From Gemmatimonadales bacterium (GTDB lineage Bacteria > Gemmatimonadota > Gemmatimonadetes > Gemmatimonadales > GWC2-71-9), in assembly GCA_011772755.1 (NCBI GenBank), contig WVYX01000212.1, positions 686 to 41,299 of the forward strand: a stretch of DNA of 40,614 nucleotides, given 5' to 3'. Below the pieces are notes generated by a model. The model did not search any database, was not told the DNA's origin, and was given only the letters and a program-made list of their open reading frames with translations. A program made the position numbers and the translations under genes. Positions 24,864 to 34,220 of the stretch are shown here, one piece after another; position 1 is the first letter of the stretch; each line of letters starts with the position of its first letter.

Positions 24864-26795
24864 TTTCAACATCTGCTCCACCTCCTGTTGTCCCTCCAGC
24901 ACCCGCTCGATGTCTTCCAACAGCTCCCGTGCCGATGCGAGATCGGTCGTGATCCCTTCCACGCTGCCAGCGCCGGCTTGCATCCGCAGAAGGTCGAGCC
25001 TGATCGTCTCCAGCGACGCCACGGCATCCGCCAGGCGCTGCTGCGCTGCGTCACGGGTCTTCTCGAGGTTCCCGGCGAGTGCATCGCGCTGGTCGAGCAG
25101 AGCTCCGTGGCCTTTCGATTGAGCGGCGGCTGCGAGCGCACGCCCCCCCAACTGCTCCCCGCGGATCTCGCCGAGTATCGCGTTCAACTCATCCACTCGG
25201 TTCCGCATCTTCTGCGCATCGGCTTCGAGTCGGCGCACGACATCCGGCAGGTCCTTGAGATTCCTGCGCATCTCCTTGGGAAGCTCCTCGAACAGGCGGT
25301 CGGCAGCCATCCCGATAGCGAGCTCGGTGCGGCGGTATGTCGCGGCCGCGGCACCGGCTAAGCGTTTGATACCGACTCCGCCCAGCTTGAACAGCCAGCG
25401 GCCCAGGCGACCTTTCCAGATCTTGAAGCGACGCTCGCCGGCGCGGTCTACGCGGCGCTCGTAGCGGTGCGCCGCGATGATGCCGCTGCCGATGGCGACC
25501 GGTGCGGAGAGGCTCATGGCGGCAATCGGCACGACCCAATCCGGGTCTATGGCGAGCCCGACGAAGCTCAGGCCGAAGATGGTGGCGGCAAGCACGGCGA
25601 TGCCTTTGCTCACGCGCTCGACCAGCGACGCCTTGCGGCCATACTCGAATGCTAGCTCCTCTCGGCGCCTTTCAATGTCGGTCTTGAGCGCCGCCACGGC
25701 GTCTTCGACACCGTAGCCCGACTTGAGGAGTCGGCGGGCCATGTGGGCCAACATCCCAATGGGGGTGGCGATGAAGACGCCGATGATCAGGCCAAGGATC
25801 GTAGATGCTACCACGTCGCCTGAGACCACCTCGGCGATCAGCCCCATCAACATCGGCAGGAGGAAGAGCACCAGGAGCGGCGATGCCCGGAACGCCTCGC
25901 GGTTCTTGTTGATGAACACACGCAGCGGAACGGGCAACTCGCGCCGTACTTCCAGGGATGTGCCGAGAGCCTCAGCCAACTCCTCGCCGTTTGCGAAACG
26001 GTGTGACGGGTCTTTGCCTAGGCAGCGATCGATCGCCTGAGCGAGTCTGTGGGGCGCCTCGGGCGCCACCGATGTGACCGGAGGTGCGGGCTGTGTGATG
26101 TGCTTCGCCAGGACCGCGGCGACGGTAGGCGCCTCGAACGGGAGCTTGCCGGAGAGCGCGTAATAACCGACCACGCCAAGGGAATAGATGTCGCTGCGGG
26201 CGTCCACCGCCTCCCCGCTCGCCTGCTCAGGACTCATGAATTCAGCGGTGCCCAGCACTTCGCCCACTTCAGTCATCCCTGGCCGCTCGTGAACGTGGGC
26301 AATGCCAAAATCGGCCACCAGGGCCCGTCCACTCCCGCTCTCCAGGAGGACGTTGTCGGGCTTCACGTCACGGTGAACCACGCCCTGAGCGTGAGCGTAC
26401 GCCAAAGCCCACGCGACCTCGCGGAGAATACGGGCTGCCTCGGAAGCTGGCAGCGGCCCTCGGGTCCGGATGCGGTGGCCCAGGGCCTCACCGTCGATGT
26501 ACGCCATCGCAAAGAAGACGAACTCGTCGACCTCGTCCACCGCGAAGATCGGCACGATGTTGGGGTGCGACAGCTTGGCTGCGGTGCGCGCCTCCCGGAG
26601 GAATCGCTCCCGCAGCTCGGGTCGAGCCGCATAGCCAGGCGGCAGCAACTTCAATGCGACGGGACGGTCGAGAGCCACCTCGTGCGCCAGGTAAACGATC
26701 CCCATCCCACCCCGGCCGAGCTCCCGCTCGAGAGAGTATCGGCCAGCCAGCGCCTCTTGCAGCGCGAGGAACTCCTGAGTCGCCGTGTCCGGCAT
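24840..26795 (-). CDS. Membrane-associated Ser/Thr protein kinase (PknB/Hanks type)
   Basis: The 651-residue protein has an N-terminal kinase domain (about 20-285) with every catalytic element: glycine loop GRGGMGIVY at 27-35, K49, E68, HRDVKPDN at 141-148, DFG at 162-164 and TAEFMSPE at the end of the activation segment. The middle holds about four hydrophobic segments in two pairs (roughly 303-350 and 400-450), probably membrane-embedded. The C-terminus (about 510-645) is heptad-rich and likely coiled coil. No PASTA or other extracellular sensor domain is visible. It is the only minus-strand gene in the window, divergent from ispF. The last residues (GGRTQRR) are encoded by the neighbouring octamer repeat. 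Its substrate is unknown. Confidence 0.92.
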   Translation of the reverse strand: MPDTATQEFLALQEALAGRYSLERELGRGGMGIVYLAHEVALDRPVALKLLPPGYAARPELRERFLREARTAAKLSHPNIVPIFAVDEVDEFVFFAMAYIDGEALGHRIRTRGPLPASEAARILREVAWALAYAHAQGVVHRDVKPDNVLLESGSGRALVADFGIAHVHERPGMTEVGEVLGTAEFMSPEQASGEAVDARSDIYSLGVVGYYALSGKLPFEAPTVAAVLAKHITQPAPPVTSVAPEAPHRLAQAIDRCLGKDPSHRFANGEELAEALGTSLEVRRELPVPLRVFINKNREAFRASPLLVLFLLPMLMGLIAEVVSGDVVASTILGLIIGVFIATPIGMLAHMARRLLKSGYGVEDAVAALKTDIERRREELAFEYGRKASLVERVSKGIAVLAATIFGLSFVGLAIDPDWVVPIAAMSLSAPVAIGSGIIAAHRYERRVDRAGERRFKIWKGRLGRWLFKLGGVGIKRLAGAAAATYRRTELAIGMAADRLFEELPKEMRRNLKDLPDVVRRLEADAQKMRNRVDELNAILGEIRGEQLGGRALAAAAQSKGHGALLDQRDALAGNLEKTRDAAQQRLADAVASLETIRLDLLRMQAGAGSVEGITTDLASARELLEDIERVLEGQQEVEQMLKGGRTQRR

Positions 26796-26842
26796 GGGGA
26801 GACGATGTAGTGTGTCCCCGGAGGCTGCAAGGGAACCCCGAC

Positions 26843-26874
26843 TTCCCGCCCTACCGCCTGACCGCCTGACTGCC
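26843..26874. repeat. Octamer tandem repeat upstream of ispF
   Basis: Four 8-nt units follow each other, including CTACCGCC and TGACCGCC. CTACCGCC also occurs in the repeat at the other end of the kinase gene (24856-24863). The next octamer position reads TATGATGG, whose TATGAT (26875-26880) could serve as a -10 box 7 nt before the ispF ATG; no -35 is apparent. Otherwise the 91-bp divergent gap shows nothing recognisable. Confidence 0.65.
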
Positions 26875-26886
26875 TATGATGGTGCC

Positions 26887-27366
26887 ATGCGTCAGCGCTT
26901 TGGCATCGGCTACGACTCGCACGTGTTCGTTGATGGCAGACCACTCGTTCTGGGCGGCCTGAAGATCGATCATCCGATGGGTCTGCAGGGGCACTCCGAC
27001 GGTGACGCCGTGGCCCACGCCGTAATCGATGCGCTGCTGGGTGCGGCGGCCATGGGCGACATCGGGCGGCACTTCCCGGATGACGACGAGCGCTGGAAGG
27101 ATGCGGACTCGATGAAGCTGCTGAGTGAGGTAAGGCGCCGGGTGATCGCGGCCAGCTACACGGTCGTGAACGTCGACGTCACCGTCATCACCGAAGCACC
27201 CAAGCTCGCCCCGTTCATCGACGCGATGCGTGAGAACGTCTCCCAAGCCCTGGGCCTCCCCATCAGTGCTGTTTCCATCAAGGCGAAAACCAACGAGAAG
27301 ATGGATTCGGTGGGGCAGGGACAAGGGCTTCAAGTCCTTGCCATCGCTTCCTTGGGAGGCGCGTAA
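26887..27366 (+). CDS. ispF: 2-C-methyl-D-erythritol 2,4-cyclodiphosphate synthase
   Basis: IspF forms the cyclic diphosphate intermediate of the MEP isoprenoid pathway, relevant here to the menaquinone side chain and lipid carriers. From ATG 26887 it is 159 residues, the standard length. Metal ligands D10 and H12 lie in GYDSHVF, and H44 in GHSDGDAVAHAVIDALLGAAAMGDIG. The C-terminal IKAKTNEKMDSVGQG is conserved. The open frame reaches back to 26785, but that DNA is repeat and kinase 5' sequence. No ispD is adjacent. Confidence 0.96.
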   Translation: MRQRFGIGYDSHVFVDGRPLVLGGLKIDHPMGLQGHSDGDAVAHAVIDALLGAAAMGDIGRHFPDDDERWKDADSMKLLSEVRRRVIAASYTVVNVDVTVITEAPKLAPFIDAMRENVSQALGLPISAVSIKAKTNEKMDSVGQGQGLQVLAIASLGGA

Positions 27367-27367
27367 C

Positions 27368-27985
27368 CTGCTCGAATCCGTTCTTCAGCGGCTGTTGAGC
27401 CTTCCCGACGTTGCCGTGTACGCGCTGATTGGCGGTCTGGCAGCGGTGGAGAATGTGTTTCCGCCCGTGCCGGCCGACACGGCCGTCGGGGTGGGAGCGT
27501 TCTTGTCGCACCGCGGGTCCGTGGTGGCCAGTGCCGTGTTCGCAATCACGTGGACGGCGAATGTGGGTGCCGCGACCGCAGTCTACCTCGCCGGCCGCAC
27601 CCTCGGGCGGCAGTTCTTCAGGGGACGGCTTGGGCGGCGGCTGCTCCATCCTCGGCGCCTTCGCAGAATGGAGCAGCTCTACAGGCGCCACGGCGCCTGG
27701 GGCATCTTCCTCAGCCGGTTCATTCCAGGGGTCCGGGCCGTGGTGCCGCCGTTTGCAGGCATCGCGAAGCTCGGCGCGGTGCGGGCCCTCGTTCCCATGG
27801 CTATGGCTTCGGGGATCTGGTACGGTGTGCTGACCTACGTGGTGGCGAAGATGGCGGGCCAGATTGAGGACGTTGCGCGCCTTGTGGCGGGGCTCAACTG
27901 GGGAGCCATCGTGGTCGCGCTGGTCCTCGGGGGAGGCATCGCGTGGGGCATCTACGTGCGGTGGCGGGCACGCAATACGGCATGA
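27368..27985 (+). CDS. DedA (SNARE-associated/VTT) family membrane protein
   Basis: DedA proteins are inner-membrane proteins with about four membrane segments, linked to lipid-carrier or phospholipid flipping and membrane homeostasis. The family N-terminus (LLESVLQRLLSLPDVAVYALIGG, then ENVFPPVPADT) begins right after the ispF stop. FLSRFIPGVRAVVPPFAGIAK near residues 115-135 is the diagnostic motif with the conserved arginines. No ATG or GTG lies at the expected start. CTG 27368 has GGAGGC (27355-27360) 7 nt upstream and gives 205 residues; TTG 27395 is the next candidate. The in-frame ATG at 27230 lies deep in ispF and is unlikely. The stop is inside an octamer repeat. Confidence 0.82.
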   Translation: MLESVLQRLLSLPDVAVYALIGGLAAVENVFPPVPADTAVGVGAFLSHRGSVVASAVFAITWTANVGAATAVYLAGRTLGRQFFRGRLGRRLLHPRRLRRMEQLYRRHGAWGIFLSRFIPGVRAVVPPFAGIAKLGAVRALVPMAMASGIWYGVLTYVVAKMAGQIEDVARLVAGLNWGAIVVALVLGGGIAWGIYVRWRARNTA

Positions 27986-28032
27986 CGGCCAGGTGGCATA
28001 ATGCCATAACGGCATAACGGCATGATGCCGGC
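27977..28032. repeat. Octamer tandem repeat joining dedA and xerD
   Basis: Seven 8-nt units run without a break, including ACGGCATG (twice), ACGGCATA and the inverted-sense ATGCCATA. They contain both the dedA stop codon (27983-27985) and the xerD start codon (28022 or 28025). Units in both orientations make short palindromes such as TGGCATAATGCCA. Confidence 0.75.
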
Positions 28033-28945
28033 AAGTACGAAACAGGCCGAGTTGAACCGGGCGTTCTGGCTCGAGGGGTTCCAGGACTACCTCGCCCTCG
28101 AGGCGGGATGCAGCCCCTACACTGTGGAAAGCTACAGTCGGGACGTGCGGCGGCTGGCGGCCTATGCCGTTTCCCGGGGTATCCGAGAGCCCCGGGCGAT
28201 TACACCACGGCTGCTCCGGGAGTTCATCTATCACCTGAAGGACCTTGGCCTGGCTGCGTCGAGCATTAGGCGCCAGGTATCGACGATTCGAAGCTACTAC
28301 CGGTTTCTCGTGTCTGAGGGCCATGCCACGAAGGATCCGAGTGACCGCCTGGAGCTCCCCAAAGCCTGGCGCACCCTGCCTGAGGTCTTGAGCCCGGCGG
28401 AGGTCGAGGCCCTGCTCGCCGTCCCGAATCCGGATGAGCCGCTGGCCTGGCGGGACCGGGCGCTCCTGGAAGTGGCCTATGCAACAGGGGCCCGGGTTTC
28501 CGAGCTCATCGGCCTCGGTGTCAAAGACATCTGGTACGATGATGCCCTGGTCCGCGTGATGGGCAAGGGTTCCAAAGAGCGTCTGGTTCCCATCGGTCGG
28601 CGGGCATTGGGCGCTGCCGCCCTCTACGTCCGCGAGATTCGCCCCACGTTGGACCGGGGCAAGGCCCGTGGGAAGCTCTTCCTCAATGCCAGGGGTGGGC
28701 CACTCAGTCGGGTAGGCGCCTGGGGGATCATCAAGCGATGTGCGGAACGGGCCGGGATCGAGAAACGCGTCACTCCGCACACCCTGCGGCACACATTCGC
28801 AACGCATCTACTCGAGGGCGGTGCCGACTTGCGCGCGGTGCAAGAGATGCTGGGTCACGCCGACCTGTCGACGACCCAGATCTATACTCATGTGGATCGG
28901 GAGTACCTTCGTACCGTGCACAAGACGTATCATCCCAGGGCATGA
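28022..28945 (+). CDS. xerD: Tyrosine recombinase XerD
   Basis: This site-specific recombinase resolves chromosome dimers with XerC at dif. The 307-residue product has an N-terminal SAM-like core-binding domain (FQDYLALEAGCSPYTVESYSRDV) and the complete catalytic set: R158 (TGARVSEL), K182 (GKGSKER), H253 and R256 (PHTLRHTFATHLLEGGADL), H279 (LGHADLSTTQIYTH) and nucleophile Y288. Length and motifs fit XerD/XerC rather than a phage integrase, and no phage genes or att repeats are nearby. ATG 28022 and ATG 28025 are both possible starts; both lie in the octamer repeat, so the ribosome site is repeat-derived. Confidence 0.93.
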   Translation: MMPASTKQAELNRAFWLEGFQDYLALEAGCSPYTVESYSRDVRRLAAYAVSRGIREPRAITPRLLREFIYHLKDLGLAASSIRRQVSTIRSYYRFLVSEGHATKDPSDRLELPKAWRTLPEVLSPAEVEALLAVPNPDEPLAWRDRALLEVAYATGARVSELIGLGVKDIWYDDALVRVMGKGSKERLVPIGRRALGAAALYVREIRPTLDRGKARGKLFLNARGGPLSRVGAWGIIKRCAERAGIEKRVTPHTLRHTFATHLLEGGADLRAVQEMLGHADLSTTQIYTHVDREYLRTVHKTYHPRA

Positions 28946-28951
28946 GGGGAC

Positions 28952-28976
28952 AATGGCAAGACGGCATCATGTTGGC
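28952..28976. repeat. Short GGCA-type repeat between xerD and trpG
   Basis: In the 75-bp gap after xerD, GGCA recurs at 28955 and 28963 (8 nt apart) and GGC again at 28974. This resembles the ACGGCA units before xerD but is too short to be sure. Confidence 0.35.
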
Positions 28977-29020
28977 TCGCCCATGCCCTCGATCCGTCCT
29001 GCCGTGGTGCTACTAGCCAC

Positions 29021-29602
29021 ATGATCTTTGTGCTCGACAACTACGACTCGTTTACCTACAACCTGGTTCAGTATCTCGGCGAACTGGGGGCAGACCTCTT
29101 GGTGCGCCGAAACGACGAGGTGACGGTGGACGAGGTCGGGTGCCTGAGTCCGGCTGGGATCGTCATCTCACCGGGCCCCGGGGTGCCGGAAAAGGCCGGG
29201 ATCAGCGTTCCCTTGGTGCGGACCTTCGCAGGGCGGCGGCCGATCCTCGGTGTGTGCTTGGGTCATCAGGCGGTGGGTGTCGCGTTTGGCGCGCGGATTG
29301 TTCCGGCAGATCGGCTGATGCACGGGAAGATGTCCCCTGTGGAACATACCGGAACCGGCGTGTTTCGCGGCGTGCCGTCACCACTCACCGCCATGCGCTA
29401 TCACTCGCTGCTCGTGGAGCCAGATACCGTTCCGACGGAGCTCGAGGTGACGGCCTGGACCGCTGATAAGCCGCAGGGGCGCGAGATCATGGGGATCCAG
29501 CACCGGGGGCTCGAAGTGTTTGGCGTGCAGTTCCATCCGGAATCAATCGGCACAGCGGAGGGAAAAAAGATCGTTGCCAACTTCCTCGAGATAGTGGGCT
29601 GA
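29021..29602 (+). CDS. trpG: Anthranilate/aminodeoxychorismate synthase glutamine amidotransferase subunit
   Basis: This class I glutamine amidotransferase supplies ammonia to TrpE (tryptophan) or PabB (folate). The 193-residue product begins MIFVLDNYDSFTYNLVQYLG and has ISPGPGVPE at 49-57, the nucleophile C79 in GVCLGHQAVG, and H172/E174 in GVQFHPES. No trpE or pabB lies next to it, so its partner and the choice between TrpG and PabA stay open. Many bacteria use one protein for both. The start ATG 29021 has no obvious ribosome site. Confidence 0.93.
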   Translation: MIFVLDNYDSFTYNLVQYLGELGADLLVRRNDEVTVDEVGCLSPAGIVISPGPGVPEKAGISVPLVRTFAGRRPILGVCLGHQAVGVAFGARIVPADRLMHGKMSPVEHTGTGVFRGVPSPLTAMRYHSLLVEPDTVPTELEVTAWTADKPQGREIMGIQHRGLEVFGVQFHPESIGTAEGKKIVANFLEIVG

Positions 29603-29830
29603 TTGTGGGAAGCGGCGGGGGCAGAGGAGTTGGCAGGAGCGGCGGATGGTGGCAGGGGGCGCCAGTGTGCCGGTTGATGGCGGGAGACAGCGGCAGGGGA
29701 CGGCAGCGAGTGGCAGAAAGGCAGGTGCTCCGAGCCACCCCATCAGGCCCCTCCGCCGTTATCCCGCGACCACCGCCTGCCGCTCCTGCCGTCATCTGTC
29801 GCCCTCTACTCGTTATCCGCCAACGACTTA
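29603..29830. repeat. About 10-nt-unit GGCAG repeat with inverted CTGCC arm, in the trpG-kdsB gap
   Basis: This fills most of the 304-bp gap (29603-29906). On the left, GGCAG or GGCGG words recur roughly every 10 nt (GGCAG at 29620, 29632, 29651, 29692, 29702, 29712 and 29720). On the right, CTGCC words recur every 9-10 nt (29777, 29786). Bases 29632-29652 are an inverted copy of 29770-29790 at 18 of 21 positions, giving a potential long stem. An open frame runs through it into kdsB, but it has no protein similarity I recognise. Confidence 0.65.
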
Positions 29831-29871
29831 CGGTGATTGCATTGGTGTACCATGCCACCGTGGCACAACTT

Positions 29872-29903
29872 TTGACACCAACCCCGAGCGAGTGTTACCT
29901 TTC
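29872..29903 (+). promoter_or_regulatory. Probable promoter of the Kdo/Lpt cluster
   Basis: A perfect TTGACA (29872-29877) is followed 17 nt later by TTACCT; the same stretch reads TACCTTTC (29896-29903), close to the Bacteroidota TAnnTTTG box. The transcript would begin at about the kdsB GTG (29907), suggesting leaderless translation. It is the best -35 box in any gap of the window and sits at the head of the envelope cluster. Confidence 0.5.
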
Positions 29904-29906
29904 GCT

Positions 29907-32287
<2,381 letters not shown>

Positions 32288-32288
32288 G

Positions 32289-33116
32289 ATGACGATACTC
32301 TGGTCGCCGGCGCCAGTGCTCGTCGCGGGCCCGTGCGTCGTGGAGAGCGATCCGGTCAATCTCGTGATCGCCACTCATCTGGCCGAGCTTTCCACGAAGC
32401 TCGGCCTTCGCGTCGTGTACAAGGCGAGCTTCGACAAAGCGAACCGGGCGGACGCTCGGTCTCCCCGGGGGCCGGGGATCGACCGGGGGTTGGCAGCGTT
32501 GTGTCGGGTGCGGGAGGCTAGCGGCCTGCCGGTCTTGACCGACGTGCATGAGGTTTGGCAGGTCGAGGCCGCCGCCGCCGTGGTGGATGCGCTGCAGATA
32601 CCCGCGTTCCTCTGCCGCCAGACTGACCTGCTCCGGGCCGTGGGGCGCACAGGCCGGCCGGTCAACATCAAGAAGGGGCAGTGGATGGCACCGGAGGCGA
32701 TGGGTGGGGCGGTGGAGAAGGTGCGAGGGGCGGGTCGAGTGGACCTGGCGGTGACGGAGCGGGGGACGTTCTTCGGCTATTGCGACCTCGTCGTCGATAT
32801 GCGCAACTTTGCGCGGCTCAGGGAGGCCACCGGAGCGCCCGTCATCTTCGATGCCACCCACGCCGTGCAGCAGCCTGGGCGCGGGCCGCACGGCAGCAGC
32901 GGCGGCAGCCGGGCCGATGTGCCGGCACTGCTTGCTGCTGCCGCGGCCGCCGGTGCCGACGGGTTCTTTCTGGAAACGCATCCCGATCCGGCATCGGCGC
33001 TGAGCGACCCCGCCACCACTTGGCCCCTGGCGGAGCTCGAGGAGGTGGTAGAGCGAGCGCTCTCGGTCTGGCATGCCGCACGTGAGAAGGGAACGGTGCC
33101 GTGGTTGAGCCGCTGA
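32289..33116 (+). CDS. kdsA: 3-deoxy-8-phosphooctulonate synthase
   Basis: KdsA condenses phosphoenolpyruvate with arabinose 5-phosphate to Kdo-8-phosphate. From ATG 32289 (1 nt after the pyrG stop) it is 275 residues. Motifs: VLVAGPCVVES at 10-20, VYKASFDKANR, VNIKKGQWMAPEAM, ERGTFFGYCDLVVDMR, FDATHAVQQPG and FLETHPDP. C16 in GPCVVES is the residue that binds metal in the metal-dependent KdsA class (as in Aquifex), where the E. coli type has Asn, so a metal-dependent enzyme is predicted. The frame extends upstream to 32013 only through pyrG. It overlaps kdsC by 16 nt. No arabinose-5-phosphate isomerase gene is present here. Confidence 0.95.
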   Translation: MTILWSPAPVLVAGPCVVESDPVNLVIATHLAELSTKLGLRVVYKASFDKANRADARSPRGPGIDRGLAALCRVREASGLPVLTDVHEVWQVEAAAAVVDALQIPAFLCRQTDLLRAVGRTGRPVNIKKGQWMAPEAMGGAVEKVRGAGRVDLAVTERGTFFGYCDLVVDMRNFARLREATGAPVIFDATHAVQQPGRGPHGSSGGSRADVPALLAAAAAAGADGFFLETHPDPASALSDPATTWPLAELEEVVERALSVWHAAREKGTVPWLSR

Positions 33117-33673
33117 TCGCCAAGCGGATCCGGGTCGTCGGGTTCGACGTGGACGGCGTCATGACCGACGGTGGGGTGTACGTCGGTACCGTGGGCGGAC
33201 GGCCCGTGGAACTCAAGCGGTTCGACATTCAGGACAACGTCGGGGTGAAATTGCTGCGTGATGGGGGTATCAAAGTGGTGGTGGTCAGTGGTCGTGTGTC
33301 CGAGGCCACGCGGCTGCGGGCGGAGGAGCTCCAGGTGCACGAGGTGGCACAGGACAACCTTGCCCGCAAGCTCCCGGCGTTTGAGGGGATTCTGCTGCGC
33401 ATGGGTCTCCGAATGGAAGAGGCCGCCTTCATGGGCGATGACCTGCCGGATCTTCCGATCCTCAAGCGGGTGGCCCTGCCGGTGGCGGTGGCCAACGCCA
33501 GACCTGAAGTCCGGCAGGTCGCACAGTACACGACCCAGGCAATCGGCGGCCACGGTGCTGTGCGCGAGTTCGCCGAGGCATTACTGAGATCCCGGGGCGA
33601 GTGGGATGAGTTGGTGGGACAGTACCTCAGTGAGCGAGGGGAAGGTGCTGCGAGATCCGCGGGCGTGCCGTAG
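33101..33673 (+). CDS. kdsC: Kdo-8-phosphate phosphatase
   Basis: KdsC is a HAD-superfamily phosphatase that releases Kdo. The 190-residue product has motif I FDVDGVMTDGGVYV (D16, D18), motif II VVVSGR, and motif III/IV GDDLPDLPIL (D113, D114). It lacks a cap domain, the type C0 HAD arrangement expected for KdsC tetramers. It starts at GTG 33101 inside the end of kdsA, and its own 3' end overlaps the start region of lptC, so the genes are translationally linked. Confidence 0.94.
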   Translation: MVEPLIAKRIRVVGFDVDGVMTDGGVYVGTVGGRPVELKRFDIQDNVGVKLLRDGGIKVVVVSGRVSEATRLRAEELQVHEVAQDNLARKLPAFEGILLRMGLRMEEAAFMGDDLPDLPILKRVALPVAVANARPEVRQVAQYTTQAIGGHGAVREFAEALLRSRGEWDELVGQYLSERGEGAARSAGVP

Positions 33674-34208
33674 GGCGCGGGTGGTGGCGACCGTCATCGT
33701 GCTGGCCGCCGTCGGCTGCGACCCGTCGGGCGAGCCACCGACCACTCTTGCGGTACCTGATAGCGCCGATCAGGTGCTCTTTGGTGTCACGCACACGGTG
33801 ACGAGCGATGGCGTGCTGCGGATCAAGCTTGAGGCGGATACGGTGTTCAACTACGAGGCAACACAGACGGCTGACCTGTACGGCGTGCAAGTAGAGTTCT
33901 ATTCGCCGGAGGGTGCCCTTTCCTCGACCATTACGGCCCGGCAAGGCACCTATGAATGGCAGACCCAGAACATGGAGGCCTGGGGTGACGTGGTGGCTGA
34001 GACGCCGGAGGGCCGGCGGCTGACGACGTCGATTCTCCAGTACGACGCAGACATGGACGAGCTGTCGGGCCCGGAGCCCTTCGTGTTCGATGGACCGGGT
34101 GAGCACCTGGAAGGAGACGGTTTCACGTCCGATCCTGATTTCCAGCGGGTACGAACGGAGCGCCCTCGGCGTGGCACGGTTCGCCGCGCCGAGGCCGAAA
34201 GACAATAG
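33645..34208 (+). CDS. lptC: LptC-like LPS export lipoprotein
   Basis: LptC receives LPS from LptB2FG and passes it to LptA across the periplasm. From GTG 33645 the product is 187 residues. A basic start (LRDPRACRRAR) is followed by the hydrophobic VVATVIVLAAVG and C25, which reads as a lipoprotein signal. The mature part is a beta-jellyroll LptC/DUF1239 sequence (ADLYGVQVEFYSPEGALSSTITARQGTYE, NMEAWGDVVAETPEGRRL). E. coli LptC is a transmembrane-anchored protein; a lipid anchor here would be a variant. Starts at ATG 33606, GTG 33630 or GTG 33681 are also in frame. Context between kdsC and lptA supports the call. Confidence 0.85.
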   Translation: MLRDPRACRRARVVATVIVLAAVGCDPSGEPPTTLAVPDSADQVLFGVTHTVTSDGVLRIKLEADTVFNYEATQTADLYGVQVEFYSPEGALSSTITARQGTYEWQTQNMEAWGDVVAETPEGRRLTTSILQYDADMDELSGPEPFVFDGPGEHLEGDGFTSDPDFQRVRTERPRRGTVRRAEAERQ

Positions 34209-34220
34209 GAGTAGGCTGGC

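Noticed and set aside
28022-28945. Integrase of a mobile element
   Set aside because: Length and motifs fit XerD, neighbours are housekeeping genes, and no att repeats, tRNA target or phage/plasmid genes are visible.
29646-29906. N-terminal extension of KdsB, or a separate small protein in the trpG-kdsB gap
   Set aside because: The open frame is Arg/Pro/Cys-rich repeat translation, the family N-terminus begins at GTG 29907, and a promoter lies inside the extension.
29870-29906. tRNA or small RNA gene in the largest gap
   Set aside because: No cloverleaf or anticodon-arm pattern could be traced on either strand; the segment is better explained by a promoter.
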